Assembly: GCA_945643635.1 (NCBI GenBank)
Contig: CALZFC010000168.1
Coordinates: forward strand, 1-64,000
Origin: Allodiplogaster sudhausi
Lineage: Eukaryota > Nematoda > Chromadorea > Rhabditida > Diplogasteridae
Direction of reading: 5' to 3'
DNA length: 64,000 nt
The notes below the pieces were generated by a model. The model saw only the letters and a list, made by a program, of their open reading frames with translations. It was not told the origin of the DNA and ran no database searches. Position numbers and translations under genes: made by a program. This document shows positions 34,135-43,990 of the stretch, one piece after another (the first letter of the stretch is position 1; every line of letters starts with the position of its first letter).

Positions 34135-34285
34135 GAAATCTAGTCACTCTCCACATACATAAGAGTTCATAGGAAGTGCTAAAGTCCACCTGTATTATTT
34201 CATTTCTCGCCAAAAGAGAAATGAAATAATACAGGTGGACTTTAGCACTTCCTGTGACCTCTCATGTGGAGAGTGACTAGATTTC
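34135..34285. repeat. 151-bp near-perfect hairpin
   Basis: Inner arms 34171-34208 and 34216-34253 are perfect 38-bp complements around a 7-nt GCCAAAA loop. Outer arms 34135-34156 and 34264-34285 are perfect 22-bp complements; an imperfect bulge separates the two. No flanking target duplication is clear. It may be a foldback MITE or a small-RNA hairpin precursor. Confidence 0.85.
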
Positions 34286-34837
34286 AGCACTAAAGCAACA
34301 ACAACTTACCATCTGGCGGCCAATGGTAACTTCCAATTGCCACTTTCCACTAAAAAAAGGAAAAAGATAGAATGTCTGAAATGAGATAGTTAATTTGATA
34401 GCGATTTTGGAGTAACGAGGAAGTGTAGTGTCGATCTATTAACAATCCAACATGAGAATCTGTATTTTTTAAGTATCAATGAACATACATACATACATAC
34501 AAATTGAGAAATTGTTTTTCATGTAATGTACATACATACATATGTATATTGCTCAGCTCAATATATTACAAAAACTAAACATTTTAATCGTGTGCTCTGG
34601 AGCTCGTAAGGTCAGCATCTGCGTTTGCTTTTCGCCCCTCATAATTACAAGCTCGACTTAGAATCTAAAAATTCAGCTAAACAAGGGTAATCATCGAGGA
34701 TACATTGTGAACATTTCAACCACCTGAAGAAGCACGACTTATGTATATTACAGTACGAAGGAGCAAACATAGGACTTAAAAAGAATTAAAAAGAACGGCT
34801 TGGCACGTTTCATCAGTATATGGAAAGCGACATGCAG

Positions 34838-34975
34838 GGCCCGTTGCAAAATTGGCGGGCATTGACCCGGCTATCCCGGCCCGGCTCGGCCCGCTTACCC
34901 TTGAAGCCCGGCCCGGTTAGGCCCGTGTTTAGAAAAATTGGCCCCGACGCCCGGCCATACACAGCAGGTTGCAGG
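34838..34975 (+). mobile_element. GGCCC-rich hAT-like remnant
   Basis: Clusters of GGCCCGGC; it matches the reverse complement of 63,407-63,497, including GCTTACCCTTGA and GTTTAGAAAAATTGG. No terminus preserved here. Confidence 0.5.
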
Positions 34976-35308
34976 AAGCAATTAGAGCGGTAAAAAAAAA
35001 CGCCGCGCTACCTCGTTTTAATGCAATTTTACTTGTTGTTATTCAAATTGTTGTTTTACAACAATAAATTTAGAATGGAGGGCCAAAATGCAGAGTGTAG
35101 TTGAACTATTCGAAAGATCTCCGACGTGAAATTGTATTTATGTAATGCAATATGTATTTCTATGTGCTCTGCACCATTTTGACGATTCAAAACGGTTTTC
35201 ATTTCTTCAGCTGTTCATCCTCATTAATTAAATAACAAACTAAATAATAATTTCTTTTTATACATCAATTACAACATAATACAATTGGACAATCTCACTT
35301 TATCACAT

Positions 35309-38300
35309 TTACGACACCACCACGACTAATCCGAGCTGCTTGTTTAACTGCGCAAAGTAGTGATCGGTTTGTTCTTCTTTCTTATTCGCAATGTCGACAC
35401 TCCATAGATTGAAGTAGCGCCTCGCGTCCTTTTCGACATTGTCTTTTCCAGTGCACCGGCCAGCGATGCTCTGCCACATTCGCCTTAAAGGCGATCGTAA
35501 GGGAAAAATTCCTAGCACAAAGTCCCTGATAGATTGTTGAAAAGTACGGTACTCTAGAACTCCCTCCTTTTTAGGAAGAGAAGAGCAATTGATAAATGAA
35601 AAAATATAAATAGATAACGGTTGAGTTTCGTGCTCTTTGAACGAAAACAAGAGAATTTTTGGGCTGTTGTCACAATGACAATTTTAAACCAAATTCATTA
35701 TATTTCGAACAATAAGAAGAAAGCCCATTAAAAGAGGCTAAGCAACAAAACATTATGTGACATTACAAAGTCGACCGTGCTATTTTGACGCAGTCGGTTT
35801 GTGCAAACAGCCAAAATTGTAGCATAATGAGACAGAGAGTGCCTGCTCGCATGGTGAACGTGGCAATTCGAACGAATATTAATTTTTTTTGTGATTGTCC
35901 TCCTTTAAAGTAACAAAGTAGACACTAACAAACATTATTATTCTTGCTTTCTTTCAAATGTAAAATAAGTTCATTTGATTAACCTGTGCCTGTAGGCAAA
36001 GAGCCAGACGCAGACGCCCGAGTTGATGGTCAAACACTGGAAAATGATCAGGAAAATAGGTGACTAAATAAATGAGAATATGCAAATATGCATGAGTTTG
36101 TTATATACAAAGTGCGTAAAAAATTGTCAATCTTGAATATTTTAAATACACGAACGCTGTAAAAGTATGTATTGTTGGCGTAGTACGGAATCGTAAAGGG
36201 CAGTTGAACTTTCATCCATTCGGCGAGAATTGCATAGCCTGAACAGAGGCGGATTTTTTTTCTTTTTTTTATGATTATTTAAAATTAGCTTTAATTTACA
36301 ATTGATAATTATAATCTTTTTAAAATAAAATAACTGAAAACATACTTTAATTTATAATTGAAAATAATAATAATGACATATTTTTTTTTAATAAGGACCA
36401 CCTGAAAGTTGCGCGACACATTTTTGTACACCGCTCGCTATGCTGACGCTGAGCGTGCAACGGTTGAGCTGCTGCACCTCACTCATCTAAATAAAAATAT
36501 AATAGCAGACATAAAACAGTGCAAGTTTTCATATTACAAAGTTTTGCTACATTTGCCATGGCACAGATTGAATGAAATTTGACCTATAACGAACATTTCG
36601 TTAAAAAGATGAAGAATGCGTCAAACTGTTATCGTTAAACTGCTTCTTTGAAGTGATTTTCCAGAAAAAGACATAGTATTTTGTAATACTTATCATCACT
36701 TACCTGATAGCGAGCACGCAAATTGACTTTGCCATGTAGCAGTGTGTATCGCCTCTTGCTGTGACGATGAAAAGCAATGTTTAGCTGAAGAAGAAATTAA
36801 TTACTTCTACCGACTCAATCTCTGAAATTCACAAAGCTGGGGTATCAGAAAAGTAAGTAATGAATACTTATGTTATAAGTAAGTAATTAATTACCACTAC
36901 GGAAGTGACGTCCACGAGATGCACGACAAGAATCGCGATTGCTTCTTGCGCCGCTGAATATTGCTACTTGTATATTCTTGTTAAACGAAAAAAAAAAAAT
37001 TAATAAAAATGATGAAAAAAAAACATATGCAATTTTTGAATGGTAATACCGTATTTTCTCTATTAGTGCCCCCGGAGGCACTAGTTTTCAATCCCATTGC
37101 GAGAGGGGGGCACTATTAGAGGGGGGGGAGGGGGGTTCTATTAGAGGGAGGGGTACTATTTTTCACTGTGTTTGGCTAAAAGTTTGCAAACAACCATTTA
37201 TTCCTAACAAAAGACATTTGTAGCTTTTCTTCAATTGAATCATTACCGGAAGATTCAGTTTACTGTAAATTTGAAAGAATTTGTAATAAATTCATTGGGA
37301 AGAGCCTTCAAAATCCATTCGAGGTACATCTCAAGCCGAGGTATTAGACTTATAGGGGGGGGGCACTATTGGAGGGGGGGGGGAGTTCTATTAGAGGGAG
37401 GTATACTATTTGTCAATACCCTCGCAAGGGGGGGGCACTATTAGAGGGGGGATCTAATAGAGGGAGGGGCACTAATAGAGAAAATACGGTAATAAGAAAT
37501 AAATAATATGATATATTTATATCACAAAAGCAAAGCTTACCGATGTGGCACAAGTAGCTCATGTAGCTGCTGAAGACGATCTAAATAAATATTATGATTT
37601 TTTTTGTAAAGTATTTGTGATATACCTAGTACGAAATCAGCGAAGAAACATATTTTATTTTCAAAACGTTTACAACTCAGCGTAGTGATACAACAGCCTT
37701 TACCACCATTTTTTCACTTCTCGTACATAATTTGTACCGTGGTGTTGAAGGAATGTCGCGCAAAAATAAATAATAGAATAGACTTCATAGATGTTACATA
37801 AAAAAAATAAATAGCTGTCTTAGATACCTATGCGATAAATAAATTTAATAAGTTAAAAATAAATATAAATTAATAAATAGAAAAATAAGCAAATCAAATA
37901 ATTTATTTAATTAATTAATTTGGTAAGTAATTAATTATGCACATACTGAAACAACTATGCTGCAGGCGACAGCGACTGCGCCTTGTGCGCTCTTCTTGTA
38001 TCGATCGAGCGCCCGACTCGCGACGAAACGCTCGGCAAGGATGAGCAGCTCACACAAGGAGGACAGAGTGTACGCGAACTCGTGCACGATTTGGAAGTAC
38101 TGCTGGTAGCCTGCAATGAATATATATTTTTTATTTTGTATATTAACATATTATAAGGTTTAGCGAGCGTATATGCATGTTGGCATCAAAAAAGAAGACG
38201 AAATCAACGTTATAAAAATTGATGTTTTTCATCATAGCCAGAAAAACGTTTCCCACAGAATATTCCTCGATTTTCGATTGTTTACTGTGGGAAAATTTTC

Positions 38301-39204
38301 AAAACGATGTAATATGCACGCGCATGTATGTGTATTTATATTTAAACTAATATAAGATCACATTCTTCGCGAGCATACTTACATACATTTTCAGAGACTT
38401 TCATATTTTTATTGTTGTTATTGCTTTGATTGATATGCATACATCAAAGATATGAATGCACATATGCAATTAGTTCTTGTCGAAGATCTTGTCGCTAGTA
38501 TAGAATAAGTCAGAGCACGTGACGTCAATTGTCGTCTCTTTTTCAAGTTCCATGGAAGCTTTTTTTAAACAGAGTTTAAACTTTAGAAATTTTCCCGCCA
38601 TTTCAGATCTAACACACGTACCAGACTCTCTGAAGCTGGTCGGAAGGCACTTTCCCACGGCCAGACGCCACACAAAGAGAGCGCATTGCGCGAGTGGCAT
38701 GAGAAGCAGAGCGACGATCCACGTTGCGACTAGGATTCTGGAAAATATTTACATATATCTTTTCATTACCTTCTTTAAAATAACCTGTTTAAATCATAAA
38801 TAGATTTTCTATTAATTTCTTATGATAATAGAACAAATAAGAATATCATGAGTAGTGGTGGACCACACACAAGAAAATAAAGCGTTGAGAACGCGTTTTG
38901 GCCATATAGTTGGGGTTGAAAGCGTTAGGAATTACGCTTTGAGGGGCGCCTCGGGCGACTTTTTGGAAAGCGTAGACCCCCCAACGCTTTTCAGTTTCGC
39001 AAAGCGTTGATCGCAACGATTTTCAGTTTTACAAAGCGTTGATCGCAACGCTTTTCATTGCAAAGCGTTGCGGTGTACGCTTTCCAAAAATATCTTAGAT
39101 CGGCTTCTCTCTTCACTATCTCTTCTCCCTTTCTCTCTCCATCTCTCTCTCTCTCTCTCTTCACTGTCTCTCTCATTCTCTTTCACTTAATCTTCACTGT
39201 CTCT

Positions 39205-39251
<47 letters not shown>

Positions 39252-41607
39252 TCTCGGCATTGTGTGCTGATCGATCGAACGCACTTAAAGGCTGCATCCA
39301 TCTTTCTTTCTTTCTCTCGCCTTCTTTCTCTCTCTCTCTCTCTCTCTCTCGCTCTCTCTTTGTCTGTCTGTCTGTCTTTATGTCTGTCTTTCTGTCTGTC
39401 TTTGTGTCTGTCTGTCTATCTGTCTCTCTCTCTCTCTCTTTCTCTCTCTCCCTTTCTCTCTTTCTCTCCGCAGCGAGTAAGACAAGGGGATGCATGTATA
39501 CTTGCAATGTATGTACAGAGCTTCTCGTAATTGATTGGCTCAAACAAGCATTTCGTTCATTAACACTCATTTAGAATCTGTTACTATGTAAATCGCCCTT
39601 CTCACACATTTCAAACAACACAATTAACAGTCTGTGAATGAGGGCGAAAGACGATTGCCCACTCTTCCACTATTTTCTTCATTTATAGTGTTAATGATTC
39701 GAAAAAAACACTTCTCATTAATAGAGATTTATATAGGGACAAGGAGAGAGATGAGAGAGAAAGAGAAGTGAGAGGGAGAGAAAAGAACATCGTTGCGCAA
39801 ATGCCACCCCCCCCCCCTTTATCACTACATTATCTAATGCAGATAGCCGAATGGGTGGGGTGGTGGCCTAGTGGTTAACGTGGGAAACTTGCGCGCGGGG
39901 GGTGGTGGTTCGGGTCCGGTCAGGAGCAAAATGTCTTTCTCTCTCTCTCTCTGTCTACTTCCAGGTACAATCGACGACAACGACTCCCAACATCTCAACG
40001 GATAACAGGTTAGCTAAATTATCGACTTTTGCGAACTTTATTTTGATTTTATTCTATTTAACTGTTGTTTTGGTCACAGAAGGGCCAAAAACAGTGAAAT
40101 ATTCCGTTCGCGAAAGTTAGATAATTAGCTAACCTGAGCCGCAGGATGGTGGGGGAAGTGATGATAGAAGAGAGAGAGAGAGAGAGAGAGATAATTATCT
40201 AATGCAGATAGCCGAATGGGTGGGGTGGTGGCCTAGTGGTTAACGTGGGAAACTTGCGCGCGGGGGGTGGTGGTTCGGGTCCGGTCAGGAGCAAAATGTC
40301 TTTCTCTCTCTCTCTCTGTCTACTTCCAGGTACAATCGACGACAACGACTCCCAACATCTCAACGGATAACAGGTTAGCTAAATTATCGACTTTTGCGAA
40401 CTTTATTTTGATTTTATTCTATTTAACTGTTGTTTTGGTCACAGAAGGGCCAAAAACAGTGAAATATTCCGTTCGCGAAAGTTAGATAATTAGCTAACCT
40501 GAGCCGCAGGATGGTGGGGGAAGTGATGATAGAAGAGAGAGAGAGAGAGAGAGAGAGAAATGAGAGAGAAATGAGAGAGAGAGAGAGAAAGAGGAGGGGG
40601 GGGGGTTTGAAGGTGCAGGTGCTGCTTGCTGACAGACGAAAGCGTTAGTCTTAACGCTTTGCCCTCGCCTCCGCCTTCTAACGCTTTCGTACCCAACGAT
40701 TTCAAACCAACGATTTGAAATGACCCGATTCCTACGGTCCTAACCGTTATGAGGAATTTTGACGATTCAAACCGTAGCCAGCGTTGATCTTAACGCTTTC
40801 TTTTCTTGTGTGCAGGGGGGGCTGGGGCCGGGGCCTACATCGGCTTTATTTATTTATTAATTTATGTATTCGTACGTCGTTAAGAGATGTGGCATCACAT
40901 TGCAATGAAAATAGTATTGCGTCACGCTATCAATGATTTTGGGCCAGCTAGGCCCATCGGGAGTAAACTCTCGGCCGGTCCCGGTCCGATTTTCATAATA
41001 TTACGGTATCCCATTTTCAAAACACCGAAATAAAAAAATTGTTCAAGTAGACCCTCGAACTCTGGACGGCTATCAGCCATGGTGATGAGATAACAGGGGT
41101 GAAATGGTTCAAGTGTATATCCCATTCAATGACCAATCCTAAATTTATTGACCATTTACATATTTTTCGAACAATCGGGCCCAAACGGACCTTGGGGCCA
41201 GAAAGGGACTCCGCAGGCCCGGTAATAACGGAATCTCGGGCCACACCGGGCCGGGCCATTGACATCTCTGATGCAGATTAATGAGCGGGTGGGGGGGGGG
41301 AGAGGATGGCTAGCAACCCTAAACAACCTGGCATGTGACGGATAGAGAGCGGCGTGAGCAATTTCATTGGCAATTAATTAATGATTAATGGAGATTAACT
41401 AATTAATGTATTAATTAATTACGATTAATTAATGGAGAGACAAACGTGCCGACAGTAGAGATGAATGACAGCCGTACGGCAGAGTGCGACGGCGAAGACG
41501 AGAATGGCCGGCATGACGATGGCGGGCAGGCCGATCTGGATCGCCGCGACCGCGACGCATGCCACGCGCGCTTGCGGCGGCTGCGACTCGTTGCTACCGA
41601 GATGCAT
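35309..41607 (-). CDS. Sra-superfamily chemoreceptor (7TM), complete, 10 exons
   Basis: Exons in transcription order: 41607-41450, 38737-38616, 38110-37947, 37580-37541, 36953-36895, 36784-36704, 36486-36402, 36238-36156, 36036-35984, 35483-35309; 1,020 nt, 339 aa, one open frame. Exon lengths 122, 164, 81 and 53 equal those of the gene at 43,991, and phases agree throughout. TM1 is in exon 1 (from IQIGLP). Exon 3 holds CELLILAERF then DRYKKS, and exon 6 ends RARYQ. Relative to the 28,828 gene, exons 4 and 6 are each split by an extra intron. Intron 1 (2.7 kb) starts GC rather than GT and is filled by repeats; intron 4 holds a MITE. Presumed sensory GPCR of unknown ligand. Confidence 0.87.
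35777..35905 (+). repeat. Dispersed repeat, copy 1
   Basis: About 130 bp resembling 48,646-48,780. Shared landmarks: GTGCTATTTT, ACGCAG, GGTTTGTGC, GCAATTCGAAC and TTAATT...CCTTTAA. It lies in intron 9 of the - strand receptor. Class unknown. Confidence 0.55.
37049..37489. mobile_element. 441-bp MITE with TACCGTATTTTC termini
   Basis: Ends are inverted copies of CCGTATTTTCTCTATTAG and the following TGCCCC. The element is flanked by TAATA on both sides (37044-37048 and 37490-37494), compatible with either a TA or a 5-bp target duplication. Inside, several G7-G10 runs occur in a repeated motif GGGCACTATTAGAGG. No coding capacity. It sits in the intron between exons 4 and 5 of the receptor at 35,309. 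Confidence 0.85.
39105..39470. repeat. (CT)n / (CTGT)n microsatellite
   Basis: Two CT-rich runs separated by about 60 bp of unique sequence; the second includes CTGT/CTTT variants. Confidence 0.9.
39829..40193 (+). mobile_element. tRNA-like SINE, tandem unit 1 (365 bp)
   Basis: Contains A box GTGGCCTAGTGGTTAACG and B box GGTTCGGGTCC at tRNA-like spacing. Downstream, a smaller inverted-repeat insert (40006-40136) begins CAGGTTAGCTAAATTATC and ends with its near complement. A GA tract closes the unit. Confidence 0.6.
40194..40558 (+). mobile_element. tRNA-like SINE, tandem unit 2 (365 bp)
   Basis: Copy of the preceding 365 bp; I see no difference in the 219-bp stretch 40267-40485 compared with 39902-40120. 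Includes the same inner inverted repeat (40371-40501). The identity implies a very recent duplication. Confidence 0.65.
40930..41270. mobile_element. GGCCC-rich hAT-like MITE, decayed
   Basis: Right end GGCCGGGCCATTGACATCTCTG resembles the terminus of the intact element at 45,144; the left end shows only TCAATG...GGGCC. Target duplication not found. Confidence 0.45.
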
Positions 41608-43990
41608 TGCTTCTTCAATTTCTTTTTTTCTTCTTCCTCTTCTTTTTCTTCTTAATTTTTGCCGTAGGTCTACAAAATACGCACTTTTTCTTTCATTAAC
41701 TTACAAGTCTTGTATATTCATGGCAGCATATGCAAATCATAGATGTTTTAATACATGACGACTTGCGATTAACAAATAATAAAATGCACATTAAAAACCA
41801 TACACCTGCGAACGCGAATGAAGGTGACATTGAATGTAACAGTGGCAAGCACAGTCAATATCGGGCACAAATGTTTGACATTTCATTGACATTCAGAAAA
41901 TTTCTCTTTTTATGAACAGTTTGAACGTAAAGTGACATCATTTCAGGTAAACAATATGCACATTCCCAGTGAGTGAGTGAGTTCTATGTCAACTTTTTGC
42001 ATGTAAATTGACATCATTTCATGAAAATAACATGCAACTTCACCGTGAGTCACCATTGCCAAACTTTTAAACATGAAAAGGCTCGGCGATTGGAAAGTGC
42101 GTGTGTTAACAACTGCGATATGTTTAAGTTATACTTCAAAACTGAACCGTATGGAACTAAAAGGTAACTAACAAAATATACGGCGACAGTCGCGCATAGA
42201 TACGTTTCTTTTTTTTTGTTACGCGCAGTATGGCAAGAGAGTTTGCCTATCTTCTTAACAAATAAGGTTAAGATTGATGCAAAAGCAGCTGTCGTTAACC
42301 TTTACCAGGCCATTTCGCTCCTTTTTGTGGGAATCCGACGAAGCGAGTAGGCCAAGGCAATTTACATACAAATTCATGTTTATCATGAATATCACACAAG
42401 GCTGAAGGGTACAATTTGGCAGAGAGCACGCAAGAAGAAGGATGTTGCGCTACACAACTGACATTGCTTTTCTCGATTGGACTAGCGCCTTCATCTTTTG
42501 CACTAATGTTAAGACGCGAAAAAAGAAATAAAAGTAGGGTTTTTTCTGCTTCTTTATCTCGCCTGAAGTAGACGTTCCTTTTAGTATGTTCTTCATAAAC
42601 CTAGATGCCAAGATTTCAAAAAGAGCAAATTCTGGCGCGCCTATTTGAATTTTAGTCTCCATTGTAGTCACGTATGTTTCTCTAAATCACACCTCCTTTC
42701 TCGGCTTTGATACGCGAGCACACGCATATTCTTTCAAACGGTGAATATAACATGAAATTAATTTCTAAACGCAACGAATGAGCGTTTTAGCTGTTCGCAT
42801 TCAGCAAGGCGGCTTTAAAATTGATATATAAGTAAAACTAATTACAACTGAATACTCTCTAGTAGCACGCGATATGCTAAAGTAAGTATTGCCAAACTCA
42901 CAAAAATGAACGTAACATTTAAAAGCTATTCATCGGTAACGTATTAGGTATGTTACTTGTAAACATGTCTCACTTGTCAAAGTTTGCAAAAATTTCTAAT
43001 AAAAAGACTTTGCATTGACGTAAGAGACACGATCTGCGGCGTTTCTAATGAAAAGCACAAAGAAAACACTTTTCATTCATTCTCTCCCTCTTTCTGTTTT
43101 TCTCTCTTTTTACCCACTCTATCTCGCTTTCTCTCACTCTCTCTGGTTCTCTCCTTTTCTAACATATTTTAAATAAAAACAACATTTCATTATCACATGA
43201 CAATGCGGACGCTCTCATTCAATCTTAAATAACAAGAGTTTTGTTGATTCGCTGATACTTGAGGTAAGAGCAAGCAGTTGTTTCAAGAGCGAAAATTAAT
43301 CAGGAAATTGCTCTCGAATGACGCGTTTGAAAGCGTTGTTTTTTTTTCTCTCCTGTTCGTGGGTGGCGACCGCGTGCAATTGAATTAGAAATAAGGTAAA
43401 AATAAATTTATAAAATAAATCTGCCCTCAACTACGATATGCGAACGACTCGACATGCTATAAATATAGGCTATATATGAATGCAGATTAATTCGTTCTCA
43501 GAGCCAGAAGAGAGGCGTTCAGTCTCTTCGTACAGAGAAAGCGGTTCATAACTCAACAGAAAAAAAATGTTCGTCGTCAACCTGCACTTAGATAGATACA
43601 TACATATACGTTTGCCCTCCGGGCGACCAAGTCCAATCCCACATGTATGGCACAGATCTGTAACAGAATTGACCAGAACACCCACATTAGCGAGACTTAT
43701 ACTTATGCCTTGCAAAAGCTTACTTCTTTTTTTCGATGTTCAAAAACTATGCACTCGACCATGGCGATATTTGATGCCTAAACCGAATTAGTACCTTTCT
43801 CCATCTTCGTTTTTCTTCTTTTTCAAAGTGTGAAAATGCGGTTTGCAATTCTTTATTAAAATAACTTGTTTTTTAATCAAAGAATCATTCTTCATGAATA
43901 AGCATTCATTACACGGCCCTTCAAACCGTGCGGCCTCATGCAAGTTATTTTGGACTGCTACGCCGACGTGCTATCATCCAACCACTTGGC
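41608..43990. other. Intergenic region between two - strand receptors
   Basis: Contains the putative upstream region of the receptor at 35,309-41,607 and the 3' flank of the next. Seen: a CT-rich stretch at 43,078-43,160 and AT-rich DNA. No promoter element or exon I can defend. Confidence 0.5.

Larger units (their letters stand above)
33346..35308. other. Intergenic region with hairpin and GC-rich hAT-like remnant
   Basis: Between the pseudogene and the next receptor no exon was recognised. It contains the 151-bp hairpin at 34,135, the GGCCC-rich remnant at 34,838, short CATA repeats around 34,483 and AT-rich DNA. Confidence 0.5.
38866..40812. mobile_element. Composite element of about 1.95 kb, AACGCTTT-rich
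   Basis: Bounded by inverted CACACAAGAAAA / TTTTCTTGTGTG, each followed inward by AAAGCGTT / AACGCTTT. The flanks are packed with copies of AAAGCGTTGATCGCAACG-like sequence. The centre carries (CT)n runs (39,105-39,470) and two tandem copies of a tRNA-like SINE. It fills most of intron 1 of the receptor. Target duplication not resolved, so ends are inferred from the inverted repeat only. Confidence 0.55.

Noticed and set aside
39855..39935. A functional tRNA gene at the SINE head
   Set aside because: A and B boxes are present, but there is no paired acceptor stem or clear anticodon arm.
39929..40485. Two identical 72-codon frames as a duplicated small gene
   Set aside because: They run through a tRNA-like SINE head and an inverted-repeat insert; identity reflects tandem duplication of the repeat.
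40194..40560. Possible LTR pair formed by the two 365-bp copies
   Set aside because: The copies are directly adjacent with no internal region, and neither starts with TG nor ends with CA in a consistent way.
42450..42671. 73-codon - strand frame as a small gene
   Set aside because: Low-complexity lysine/phenylalanine content, no partner exon, no similarity to anything recognised.
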